Source of the DNA: Pseudomonadota bacterium
GTDB lineage: Bacteria > Pseudomonadota > Alphaproteobacteria > Sphingomonadales > Sphingomonadaceae
Direction: 5' to 3'
Length of the DNA stretch: 15,929 nt
NCBI GenBank assembly: GCA_023417515.1
Contig: JAEZFL010000122.1
Span: 1 to 15,929, forward strand
The position numbers and the translations under genes were made by a program. Below, one piece after another: positions 4,769 to 12,107 of this stretch. How positions within the stretch are numbered: the stretch's first letter is position 1; the number at the start of each line of letters is the position of its first letter. Under the pieces are notes generated by a model. It saw nothing but the letters and a program-made list of their open reading frames with translations, searched no databases and was not told where the DNA came from.

Positions 4769-6403
4769 TCAGGCGGCGGTCACCTCCGGGCGGGGGGCGA
4801 CTTGAACCTGCCGGGCGCCGGGCGCCGAGGCGCGGACGCCGTCGTCGACATGCGCCAGGAACTTGGCGAAATTGTCGTTGAACAGGTTGACCAGCTTCTC
4901 CGCGGTCGCGTCATAATCGGCCTTGTCCGCCCAGGTGTCGCGCGGGTTGAGGATCGCGCTGTCGACGCCGGGGACCGCGACCGGCACCTCGAAGCCGAAA
5001 TAGGGATCCTTGCGGAACTCGGCGCTGTTGAGGCTGCCGTCGAGCGCGGCGTTGAGCAGAGCGCGGGTTGCCTTGATCGGCATCCGGCTGCCGACGCCGT
5101 ACTTGCCGCCGGTCCAGCCGGTGTTGACCAGCCAGCAGGTCACGCCGCCCTTGGCGATGCGCTCCTTGAGGAGGTTGCCGTAGACGGTCGGGTGGCGCGG
5201 CATGAACGGGGCGCCGAAGCAGGTCGAGAAGGTCGCTTCCGGCTCGGTCACGCCGATCTCGGTGCCGGCGACCTTGGCGGTGTAGCCGCTGAGGAAGTGG
5301 TACATCGCCTGGTCGGGTGTGAGGCGGGCGATCGGGGGGAGGACTCCGAACGCGTCGGCGGTGAGGAACACGATGTTCTTCGGCACCGGCCCCATATTCT
5401 CGGCGCTGGCATTGGGGATGAAGTCGATCGGATAGGCGCCGCGGGTGTTCTCGGCGAGGCTGTTGTCGTCGAGGTCGAGCTCGCGCGTCACCGGATCGAC
5501 GACGACATTCTCGAGCACCGTGCCGAAGCGCCGGGTCGTCGCATAAATCTCCGGCTCCGCCTCGGCGGACAACCGGATCATCTTGGCGTAACACCCCCCC
5601 TCGAAATTGAACACCGCCGTATCCGACCACCCATGCTCGTCGTCGCCGATGAGGGTGCGGCTGGCGTCGGCCGAGAGAGTGGTCTTGCCGGTGCCGGAGA
5701 GGCCGAAGAAGACCGCGGTGTCGCCGTTGGGGCCGATATTGGCGGAGCAGTGCATCGGCATCACGCCCTCGACCGGGAGGAGGTAGTTCAGGATTCCGAA
5801 CACCGACTTCTTCATCTCGCCGGCATAAGCGGTGCCTCCGATCAGGACCATTTTCTCGGTGAGGTTGACCGCGATCACGGTCTCGCTGCGGGTGCCGTGG
5901 CGGGCCGGGTCGGCGCGGAAGCTCGGCAGGTCGATGATCGTGAACTCCGGCACGAACTCGGCGAGATCCTCCGGGTTGGGACGGACCAGCAGGGTGCGGA
6001 TGAAGAGGTTGTGCCAGGCGAGCTCGTTGATCACGCGGACTCGGACCCGGTGCTCGGGCTGCGAGCCGCCATAGAGATCGGCGACGAACAGCTCGCTCTT
6101 CTCGCCGAGCGCCTTGAGGAAATCCTCCTTGAGAGCCGCGAAATGGGCCGGCGTCATCGACGCGTTATTGTCCCACCAGATATTGTTCTCGGTCTCGGAG
6201 TCGCGGACGATGAACTTGTCCTTGGCCGAGCGGCCGGTGTGCTTGCCGGTCTTGACGACGAGCGGGCCGTCCTTCGCGAGGATGCCCTCGCCCCGGGTCA
6301 CGGCCTGCTCGACCAGCGGCGCCGGGCCGAGGTTCCAGTTGAGCTTGGCGCCGGTACCGATGCCCTGTTTCGAAAGCCCGTAAGCGGGCACGCGGTCGAT
6401 CAC
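4769..6403 (-). CDS. pckA: Phosphoenolpyruvate carboxykinase (ATP)
   Basis: ATP-dependent PEP carboxykinase converts oxaloacetate and ATP to PEP, CO2 and ADP, the first committed step of gluconeogenesis, in the cytoplasm. The 544-aa length fits the family (about 530-540). Diagnostic motifs are TGKHTGRSAKDKF near residue 52, the kinase-1a P-loop GLSGTGKTT (about 234-242), the metal-binding kinase-2 motif GDDEHGWSD (about 253-261), and a C-terminal NTGWTGGKYGVGSR. I chose the GTG at 6403, seven bases after AGGGAG, rather than a TTG at 6427. The longer form would add eight residues and place the ribosome binding site inside the gene. It is divergent from chvI, the usual order in alphaproteobacteria, where pckA is linked to ChvG/ChvI control. 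Confidence 0.97.
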   Translation of the reverse strand: MIDRVPAYGLSKQGIGTGAKLNWNLGPAPLVEQAVTRGEGILAKDGPLVVKTGKHTGRSAKDKFIVRDSETENNIWWDNNASMTPAHFAALKEDFLKALGEKSELFVADLYGGSQPEHRVRVRVINELAWHNLFIRTLLVRPNPEDLAEFVPEFTIIDLPSFRADPARHGTRSETVIAVNLTEKMVLIGGTAYAGEMKKSVFGILNYLLPVEGVMPMHCSANIGPNGDTAVFFGLSGTGKTTLSADASRTLIGDDEHGWSDTAVFNFEGGCYAKMIRLSAEAEPEIYATTRRFGTVLENVVVDPVTRELDLDDNSLAENTRGAYPIDFIPNASAENMGPVPKNIVFLTADAFGVLPPIARLTPDQAMYHFLSGYTAKVAGTEIGVTEPEATFSTCFGAPFMPRHPTVYGNLLKERIAKGGVTCWLVNTGWTGGKYGVGSRMPIKATRALLNAALDGSLNSAEFRKDPYFGFEVPVAVPGVDSAILNPRDTWADKADYDATAEKLVNLFNDNFAKFLAHVDDGVRASAPGARQVQVAPRPEVTAA

Positions 6404-6473
6404 GTGGATACTCCCTGCAATAGCCAAATGCGAGCGTTGGGCCGATTATTGCCCCGCTCGTGCATGGGGTTGG

Positions 6474-6502
6474 CCCATATCGAAAGGGGGCCGATCCGTC
6501 AA
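6474..6502 (-). promoter_or_regulatory. Candidate pckA promoter
   Basis: On the minus strand TTGACG (6497-6502) and TATGGG (6474-6479) are separated by 17 bp, giving a leader of about 60 bases before the GTG at 6403. The -35 box is strong and the -10 weak (3 of 6), so an activator could be required. It lies in the 166-bp divergent region shared with chvI. Confidence 0.35.
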
Positions 6503-6569
6503 AGGCTGGCGCCCGGCCCGCGCCCCGGCTACACCCGCCCGTTCCGGAACGAAGGGCCTGTTCTCGCGC

Positions 6570-7277
6570 ATGGCGATCACGATCGCGCTGGTCGACGACG
6601 ACCGCAACATCCTCACCTCCCTGTCGGTGGCTCTGCAGTCGGAAGGGTTCGTCACGCGTCTCTACAGCGACGGCGAAACCGCTCTCAAGGCGCTGACCGA
6701 CAATCCGCCCGACCTCGCGGTGCTCGACGTGAAGATGCCGCGGATGGACGGAATGGAGCTGCTCCGCCGCCTGCGCGAGAAGAGCGCCATCCCGGTCATC
6801 TTCCTGACTTCGAAAGACGACGAGCTCGACGAGGCGCTGGGCCTCGCGATGGGCGCCGACGATTATATCGCCAAGCCCTTCTCGCAGCGTCTGCTCATCG
6901 CCCGGATCCGCGCCGTGCTTCGGCGGACCGAGATGCGCGCCAAGCCGGAGGACGGCGGCGAGGAGGCGGAGGCGAGCGAGATCGAACGCGGCCGGCTGAG
7001 CATGGACCCGGCCCGTCACCGCGTGCGCTGGGACGGCAAGGAGGTCGCGCTCACCGTCACCGAGTTCCTGATCCTGGAAGCGCTTGCGCAGCGGCCGGGG
7101 GTGGTCAAGAACCGCAACCAGCTGATGGACGTGGCCTATCAGGACGACATCTATGTCGACGACCGCACCATCGACAGCCACATCAAGCGGATGCGCCGCA
7201 AGTTCCGGGTCGTCGATGCCGATTTCAACGCGATCGAGACGCTCTACGGAATCGGGTATCGCTTTGCCGAAGAGTGA
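6570..7277 (+). CDS. chvI: Two-component response regulator ChvI
   Basis: This is an OmpR/PhoB-type regulator of 235 aa. The receiver domain (about 1-120) has the acidic pocket VDDD (9-11), phospho-acceptor Asp53 in LAVLDVKMPRMDG, Thr80 and Lys102 (AKPF). A winged-helix DNA-binding domain follows (about 135-235), with LTVTEFLILEAL and the recognition-helix region DDRTIDSHIKRMRRKF, ending in ETLYGIGYRF. ChvI, with its kinase ChvG, controls envelope, exopolysaccharide and acid-stress genes in alphaproteobacteria. It is the first gene of the overlapping operon through HPr and diverges from pckA. A purine run (GAAGGG) lies rather far before the ATG, so the ribosome binding site is weak. Confidence 0.93.
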   Translation: MAITIALVDDDRNILTSLSVALQSEGFVTRLYSDGETALKALTDNPPDLAVLDVKMPRMDGMELLRRLREKSAIPVIFLTSKDDELDEALGLAMGADDYIAKPFSQRLLIARIRAVLRRTEMRAKPEDGGEEAEASEIERGRLSMDPARHRVRWDGKEVALTVTEFLILEALAQRPGVVKNRNQLMDVAYQDDIYVDDRTIDSHIKRMRRKFRVVDADFNAIETLYGIGYRFAEE

Positions 7278-8817
7278 CGAGCAGGCGCTCTCGCTCAACT
7301 GGACCCGGCGGGTTTCGCTGCGCCACCGGATCCTCGCGGTCAACATCTTCGCCATCGCGATCCTGGCCGGCTCGATCCTCTATCTCGACAGCTTCCGCAG
7401 CCGGCTGACCCAGGCCCGGGTCGGGCAGGCGGCGACAGAGGTGACGATGATCGCCCGGTCGCTGAGCCAGGTGCCCGACCATCTCCACCAGCCACTGCTG
7501 GTGCGGCTCGGCCGCGACAGCGGTGCGCGGCTGCGCATCTACAGCCCGGACGGCGCCAAACAGGCCGACAGCTGGACCGGCGCCGAGCCGACCTACCAGC
7601 TGCCCGACCCCGCCGACGAACCCTGGCCGCGATGGTTCGCACGCGCGCTCGACAACGGCTTCGACGCGATCGTCGGAGCACCGCAGCCGCCGCTGCTGGA
7701 GCTGCCGGAAAACGACCGTCTCCAGGCCTGGCCGGAAGCGATCGAGGCGCACGACCTGACGCGGACGACGACGGCGCTGCGCCGGGCACCCGAGGGCACC
7801 GCCTTCGTCACCGCGGCGGCACCGATCGAGAGCGACGGGCGCGCGGTCCTGCTGCTCAGCGACAACGCTACAGAGATCCGCCGCGTGGTGCGTGCCGAGC
7901 GGCTGACCCTGGTGATCATCCTGGCGGCGACGATCACCGTCTCCGTTCTGCTGTCGCGCTTCCTCGCCCGAACGGTGGCGGGACCGCTGCGGCGGCTGGC
8001 ACTCGCTGCGCACCGGGTGCGACTCGGCCGCTCGCGCGAGGTCGACGTGCCGCGCCTTCCCGAGCGCCGCGACGAGATCGGCCTGCTCGCCCGCGCCCTG
8101 CATGACATGACCCAGTCGCTGCGCCAGCGCATCGACGCGACCGAGGCGTTCGCCGCCGACGTGACTCATGAGCTCAAGAACCCCCTCGCCTCGCTCCGCT
8201 CCGCGGTCGACAGCCTCGAGCGCACCCAGGACCCCGCGCTGCAGGCGCAATTGCTCGATATCGTCCGTCAGGACGTCAATCGGCTCGACCGTCTCGTCGT
8301 GGACATCGCCGACACCTCTCGGGTCGATGCCGAGCTGTCGCGCGCCCGCTTCGAGCCGGTCGATCTCGGCGCCTTGATCGACGTCATGCTGCCCGGCTGG
8401 GAGCAGCGCGCGCAGGACGGCCAGCGAGTCGCCTTCGCGCGTCCGCACGGGGGCAGCGCGATCGTCATGGGCGACGAATCGCGCCTCGCCCGGCTGATCG
8501 ACAATCTGGTCGACAATGCCTTGTCCTTCTCCCCGCCCGACGGGTTGGTGACGATCCGGATCCTGCGCCACAAGGACGACATGCTCGTCAGCGTCGAGGA
8601 CGAAGGGCCCGGCGTGCCCGAAGACCAGCGCGAGGCCATTTTCGGCCGCTTCCACAGCGTCCGCCCCGATGAGGATTTCGGGCGCCATTCGGGGCTCGGC
8701 CTCGCCATCGCCAAGGCGATCACGCAGGGTCATGGCGGCAGCATCGAAGTCGGCGATCGGCCCGACGGGCGGCCGGGCGCGTGGTTTCAGCTCCGCCTGC
8801 CGGTGGGACAGTCATGA
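7264..8817 (+). CDS. chvG: Sensor histidine kinase ChvG
   Basis: This membrane kinase is the partner of ChvI (517 aa from the TTG at 7264). TM1 is at about 23-41 (ILAVNIFAIAILAGSILYL). It is followed by a periplasmic sensing domain, TM2 at about 215-235 (LTLVIILAATITVSVLL) and a HAMP linker. The H-box DVTHELKNPLASLRS has phospho-acceptor His302. The N-box LIDNLVDNALSF contains Asn418, and the G-boxes are VEDEGPGVP and HSGLGLAIAKA. The TTG start overlaps chvI by 14 nt and begins where ChvG homologues begin (SLNWTRRVSLRHRIL). An ATG at 7216 is possible, but it would overlap chvI by over 60 nt and add a Ser/Arg-rich shadow sequence. The periplasmic domain senses envelope or pH signals in related species. 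Confidence 0.92.
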   Translation: MPKSDEQALSLNWTRRVSLRHRILAVNIFAIAILAGSILYLDSFRSRLTQARVGQAATEVTMIARSLSQVPDHLHQPLLVRLGRDSGARLRIYSPDGAKQADSWTGAEPTYQLPDPADEPWPRWFARALDNGFDAIVGAPQPPLLELPENDRLQAWPEAIEAHDLTRTTTALRRAPEGTAFVTAAAPIESDGRAVLLLSDNATEIRRVVRAERLTLVIILAATITVSVLLSRFLARTVAGPLRRLALAAHRVRLGRSREVDVPRLPERRDEIGLLARALHDMTQSLRQRIDATEAFAADVTHELKNPLASLRSAVDSLERTQDPALQAQLLDIVRQDVNRLDRLVVDIADTSRVDAELSRARFEPVDLGALIDVMLPGWEQRAQDGQRVAFARPHGGSAIVMGDESRLARLIDNLVDNALSFSPPDGLVTIRILRHKDDMLVSVEDEGPGVPEDQREAIFGRFHSVRPDEDFGRHSGLGLAIAKAITQGHGGSIEVGDRPDGRPGAWFQLRLPVGQS

Positions 8818-9245
8818 GCGAGACGATCCACGCCACCACGATCGCGATTGGGGGCCGCGCGGTGCTGATCTTCGGCCGCTCCGGAGCGGGCAAGTCGGAC
8901 CTCGCGCTTCGGCTGATCGACCGCGGCGCGAGGCTCGTCAGCGACGATTACACGCTCGTCTCGGCGCAGGACGGCACCCTCGTCACCGCTCCGCCGGCGA
9001 CGATCGCGGGCAAGATGGAATTGCGCGGCGTCGGGATCATCGAGCTTGCCCACGAGCGCGACGTGTCCGCCGCATTGATCGTCGATCTCGACCAGGACCC
9101 GGACCGGCTGCCGGAGCCGGGCACCCGCGACATCGCCGGCATCGCCATCCCCGTAATAACCCTGCATGGCCTTGAGCCGTCGGCGCCCATCAAGGTAGAG
9201 AAAGCGCTCCTCCTTCACGGACTCGGCTCCACTTGCCAGCCTTAG
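8814..9245 (+). CDS. hprK: HPr kinase/phosphorylase, short form
   Basis: HprK phosphorylates and dephosphorylates HPr on its regulatory serine. At 143 aa, only the catalytic C-terminal domain is present, the normal alphaproteobacterial short form (Firmicute HprK is about 310 aa). Visible motifs are the Walker A GRSGAGKS (21-28), SDD (43-45), and the HprK signature KMELRGVGIIEL (67-78). The ATG forms an ATGA overlap with the chvG stop, so translation is probably coupled. Its substrate HPr is three genes downstream and keeps the target serine. Confidence 0.93.
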   Translation: MSETIHATTIAIGGRAVLIFGRSGAGKSDLALRLIDRGARLVSDDYTLVSAQDGTLVTAPPATIAGKMELRGVGIIELAHERDVSAALIVDLDQDPDRLPEPGTRDIAGIAIPVITLHGLEPSAPIKVEKALLLHGLGSTCQP

Positions 9246-10195
9246 CCCATCCCCAGCGTCTCCTGCTCGTCACCGGCCTGTCCGGAGCCGGCAAGTCGAC
9301 CGTCCTTCGCACCCTCGAGGACGTGGGCTGGGAAGTCGTCGACAACCTGCCCTTGTCGCTGCTCAACCACCTGCTCGCCACACCGCCGGGCTCGGGCGGC
9401 GGCGAGCGGAGGCCGCTTGCGATCGGCCTCGACACCCGCACCCGTGGCTTCGACGCCGAGTGGATCGTCCGCCAGGTGAAGAAGCTGGCGAGCGACGATC
9501 GCTATCCCGTCGAGATGCTCTATCTGGACTGCGCCGGGACCGAGCTCCTGCGTCGCTATTCCGAGACCCGTCGCCGCCACCCCCTCGCCCCGGACCGGCC
9601 CGCGATCGACGGCATCTCCGAGGAGCGCGAGCTAATGGCGCCGCTCAGGCGCTGGGCGGATCATGTCATCGATACGACCGACACGGATTCGAACACGCTT
9701 CGCCACCTGACCCGAACGCGCTTCGCGGCCGGCGGCGACATCCCCCATCTGTCGATCGTGTCATTCGGATTCGCCCGCGGCCTTCCTCGCAACGCCGATC
9801 TCGTCTTCGACATGCGCTTCCTCAGGAACCCGCACTGGGACGAGGACTTGCGGCCGCTGACCGGCACCGACGCGGCCGTGCGCGACTATATCGCCGCCGA
9901 CGAGGCGTATGACCCGGCGCTTGCCAAGATCGAGGATTTGCTGATCACCCTGCTGCCGCGCTACCGGGCGGAGGGGAAATCCTATGTCACCGTCGCCTTC
10001 GGCTGCACCGGAGGGAGACACCGCTCGGTTCATGTCGCCGAGCGCGTCGCGGCACGGTTGCGCGAGGCAGGTTTTTCGCCCACGGTCGAACATCGTGACC
10101 TTGCGCTCCCGCCCCGCGACCAGCTGGAGGGCGGCGGCGAGGCCGAGATGGCAGCCCAGGGGCGAGCCGCCTTTTTGTCCAAGGTGAGTGAATGA
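9233..10195 (+). CDS. rapZ: RapZ/YvcJ-family nucleotide-binding protein
   Basis: This P-loop NTPase family is RapZ in E. coli, an RNA-binding adaptor that directs decay of the GlmZ sRNA. Elsewhere it is a GTP/ATP-binding protein (YvcJ) of less clear role. Walker A is GLSGAGKST (15-23), followed by DVGWEVVDNLP. The C-terminal domain carries the highly conserved GCTGGRHRSV (257-266), which in E. coli belongs to the RNA-binding part. The 320-aa length is somewhat longer than E. coli RapZ (284), owing to a Gly/Glu/Ala-rich tail after DLALPPRDQ. The TTG at 9233 is the only reasonable start ahead of the P-loop and overlaps hprK by 13 nt. Placement between hprK and the EIIA gene is typical and suggests a link to PTS signalling. 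Confidence 0.92.
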   Translation: MPALAHPQRLLLVTGLSGAGKSTVLRTLEDVGWEVVDNLPLSLLNHLLATPPGSGGGERRPLAIGLDTRTRGFDAEWIVRQVKKLASDDRYPVEMLYLDCAGTELLRRYSETRRRHPLAPDRPAIDGISEERELMAPLRRWADHVIDTTDTDSNTLRHLTRTRFAAGGDIPHLSIVSFGFARGLPRNADLVFDMRFLRNPHWDEDLRPLTGTDAAVRDYIAADEAYDPALAKIEDLLITLLPRYRAEGKSYVTVAFGCTGGRHRSVHVAERVAARLREAGFSPTVEHRDLALPPRDQLEGGGEAEMAAQGRAAFLSKVSE

Positions 10196-10599
10196 TTGGT
10201 CTGGTTCTGGTGACGCATGGGCAGCTTGCCCGCGAGTTCATCGTCGCCATGGAGCATGTCGTGGGGCCGCAGGAGCGAATCTTGCCGGTCTGCATCGGTC
10301 CCGACGACGACATGGAGGCGCGCCGCGACGACATCGCCAAGGCGATCGCCGCGGTCGACGAGGGCGAGGGAGTCATCATCCTCACCGACCTGTTCGGCGG
10401 CACTCCGTCGAACCTCGCCATCTCGCTGATGAAGTCGTCCGAGATCGAGGTGATCGCGGGCGTCAATTTGCCGATGCTGATCAGGCTCGAAGGCGCGCGC
10501 AAGACGATGGACGTTCGCGCCGCCGTCGCCGCGGCGCGGGAGGCGGGCCGCAAATATATCTCAGTCGCGTCCGAGGTGCTCGGGGAGACGGCCGGTTGA
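10192..10599 (+). CDS. PTS EIIA component, mannose family
   Basis: This 135-aa EIIA(Man)-type protein receives phosphate from HPr on His9 (MIGLVLVTHGQLA). Other family features are the loop TDLFGGTPSNLA and NLPMLIRL. No EIIB, EIIC or EIID gene is present, so it is probably regulatory rather than part of a sugar transporter, as in other alphaproteobacteria, where it is called PtsM or ManX-like. It overlaps rapZ by ATGA and has AAGGTGAG six bases before its ATG, so it is the best-initiated gene of the operon's second half. Confidence 0.93.
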   Translation: MIGLVLVTHGQLAREFIVAMEHVVGPQERILPVCIGPDDDMEARRDDIAKAIAAVDEGEGVIILTDLFGGTPSNLAISLMKSSEIEVIAGVNLPMLIRLEGARKTMDVRAAVAAAREAGRKYISVASEVLGETAG

Positions 10600-10868
10600 G
10601 CGAGGTCTCGCGGGCCGTCGCGGTCACCAACAAGCGCGGCCTGCATGCCCGGGCAAGCGCCAAGTTCGTGACCCTGGCCGCTTCGCTGTCCGCCCGGATC
10701 CAGGTCGAGAAGGACGGATCGAAAGTGTGCGGCACATCAATCATGGGCCTGATGATGCTGGGCGCGGCCAAGGGCGACACGATCGTGATCAGCGCCGCCG
10801 GCGACGGCGCGGAGGCGGCGCTCGACGCTCTGGCGGAGCTGGTCGAGGCCCGCTTCGGCGAGGAATGA
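10596..10868 (+). CDS. HPr phosphocarrier protein
   Basis: This 90-aa HPr carries phosphate from Enzyme I to EIIA on His17 (KRGLHARASAKF). It also keeps the HprK target site, Ser48, in CGTSIMGLMMLGAAKGD, so both phosphorylation modes are possible. The TTG start overlaps the EIIA stop (TTGA) and is preceded by GGGGAG about 8-9 bases upstream. No ATG or GTG in this frame gives a complete N-terminal strand. It is the last gene of the overlapping run. Enzyme I, which would donate phosphate, is not in the window and usually lies elsewhere as ptsP in these bacteria. Confidence 0.94.
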   Translation: MSEVSRAVAVTNKRGLHARASAKFVTLAASLSARIQVEKDGSKVCGTSIMGLMMLGAAKGDTIVISAAGDGAEAALDALAELVEARFGEE

Positions 10869-10875
10869 TGACTCG

Positions 10876-10972
10876 CCTCCCGCTTGCGGGGGGGGCTGTG
10901 GGTGGGCATTGGCGGTCAGTGCCCTGCTATACTTTCCCCCACCCCCGACCCCTCGCGCAAGCGGGAGGGGAG
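10876..10972. repeat. CTCCCGC/GCGGGAG paired-hairpin repeat element, copy 2
   Basis: This element has the same design as the one at 4676: CCTCCCGC-TT-GCGGG... on the left, then GGGTGGG, a variable centre, CCCACCCCC, and CCCCTCGCGC-AA-GCGGGAGGGG (10949-10970, one mismatch) on the right. Only the arms match copy 1; the centre differs. The right arm ends as GGGAGGGGAGAG directly before the next start codon, so it acts as that gene's Shine-Dalgarno. The centre contains TGCTATACT (10925-10933), an extended -10-like sequence. Confidence 0.75.
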
Positions 10973-10974
10973 AG

Positions 10975-11790
10975 ATGAGCCGCCAGATCACCGCTTTCTC
11001 CAACCCGCTGATCAAGCAGGTGCGCGGGCTGCGCGAGAAGAAGAACCGCCGAGCCGAGGGGCTGTTCCTCGCCGAGGGGCTGCGCATCCTCACCGAGGCG
11101 CGCGAGGCGGGGCGGCTTCCGGAAGTGCTGTTGTTCGCGAGCGGGCACCGCCACCCGCTGCTCGACGCGCTGATCGACGCGACCGCGGCGGCGGGCGGCG
11201 ACGTCGTCGAGACAACAGCCGACATCATCGGCAAGATCACTGCCAAGGATAATCCGCAGACGGTGATCGGCGCGTACCGAATGTTCGGCGGGCGGCTCGA
11301 CGATCTCGACCGCGACGCCGCGCCCTTGTGGATCGTCGCTCAGGCGCTTCGCGATCCCGGCAATATCGGCACGATCCTGCGCACCGGCGACGCCGTCGGC
11401 GCGGGCGGGCTGATCCTGATCGACGAGTGCGCCGATCCTTTCTCGGTCGAGGCGGTGCGGGCGTCGATGGGGGCGATCTTCACGCAGAAGGCGGCGGCGG
11501 CGCCGTGGAGCGACTTCGTACGCTGGCTTCGCCAGGGGCCGGGCGAGCTGGTCGGAACCAGCCTCAAGGCCACGCATGATTATCAGGAGCCGCGCTACAC
11601 GGCGCCGACCTTCATCCTGGTCGGCAACGAACAGGCGGGCCTTCCGCGAGCCTATGAGAAGGAATGCGACCTGCTCGTCAGGATGCCGATGCTGGGCAAG
11701 GCCGACAGCCTCAACGCGGCGGTGGCGACAGCGGTGATGGCCTATGAGGTGATCAACCAGCGGCGCCACACCGGGAAATCCGCAGGTTGA
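10975..11790 (+). CDS. TrmH/SpoU-family RNA methyltransferase
   Basis: This 271-aa SPOUT-class enzyme transfers a methyl group from SAM, usually to a ribose 2'-OH in rRNA or tRNA. The N-terminal substrate-binding domain (about 1-100) reads NPLIKQVRGLREKKNRRAEG and LFLAEGLRIL, as in RlmB-like and YsgA-like proteins. The three SPOUT motifs are clear: DPGNIGTILRTGDAVG, LVGNEQAGLP, and MLGKADSLNAAVATAVMAYE. The exact RNA target cannot be told from sequence alone. The ATG at 10975 is set by the purine tract of the repeat element; a frame starting at 10909 would translate the repeat. It is separated from the PTS operon by that element and may have its own promoter there. Confidence 0.92.
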   Translation: MSRQITAFSNPLIKQVRGLREKKNRRAEGLFLAEGLRILTEAREAGRLPEVLLFASGHRHPLLDALIDATAAAGGDVVETTADIIGKITAKDNPQTVIGAYRMFGGRLDDLDRDAAPLWIVAQALRDPGNIGTILRTGDAVGAGGLILIDECADPFSVEAVRASMGAIFTQKAAAAPWSDFVRWLRQGPGELVGTSLKATHDYQEPRYTAPTFILVGNEQAGLPRAYEKECDLLVRMPMLGKADSLNAAVATAVMAYEVINQRRHTGKSAG

Positions 11791-11871
11791 CGTAAGCACC
11801 TGTAAAGCTCTTGTGGATCACTATACCGAGCGGGGAATTCCGCCGGTGTGTTCGGGGATTTCGGGGGCGTG

Positions 11872-12048
11872 ATGGACGGGGACGGTTCGACCAAGGTGAC
11901 CATGCCGAAATGGCCGGCGTGGATCATGCTGGCGGTGATGGCGGCGAGCGCCTATCCGGCGCTGACCGCGAGCGCGCCGAGCTCCGCCGCCGAGAAGCCG
12001 GCGGCCGCGGCCTCCGACCCTTCCAAGCGGCTCATCCTCGCCAACTGA
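11872..12048 (+). CDS. Small membrane or secreted peptide (58 aa)
   Basis: This unrecognised short protein has KWPAWIMLAVMAASAYPALTASA as one hydrophobic segment of about 18-20 residues (about 13-32), followed by an Ala/Ser/Pro/Lys-rich tail and the end SKRLILAN. The hydrophobic part could be a signal peptide with a short mature peptide, or a single membrane anchor. The start is uncertain. The ATG at 11872 has a G-rich tract very close to it. The ATG at 11902 has AAGGTG five bases before it and would give 48 aa beginning MPKWPAW. I see no strong promoter in the 80 bases before it. Confidence 0.5.
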   Translation: MDGDGSTKVTMPKWPAWIMLAVMAASAYPALTASAPSSAAEKPAAAASDPSKRLILAN

Positions 12049-12107
12049 GCCTCGGCTTTCGCCGCGAGTCAGCGGAACTTCATCTGAACGCCGCCATTGG
12101 ACCGCAT

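Noticed and set aside
6404..6427. TTG at 6427 as the pckA start
   Set aside because: The GTG at 6403 has AGGGAG seven bases upstream and gives a length closer to the family; the TTG has no Shine-Dalgarno.
4673..7408. A 911-codon plus-strand open frame
   Set aside because: It runs antisense through pckA and then out of phase through chvI. Composition is Arg/Gly/Ala-rich with no domain, typical of a shadow frame in GC-rich DNA.
7225..8733. A 502-codon minus-strand open frame
   Set aside because: It is antisense to chvG, whose histidine-kinase motifs are all intact on the plus strand. The minus frame has no recognisable motif or ribosome binding site.
10909..10974. Extended N-terminus of the TrmH-family protein
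   Set aside because: The extra 22 residues translate the repeat element (YFPPPPTPRASGRGE), and the ATG at 10975 has a strong Shine-Dalgarno directly before it.
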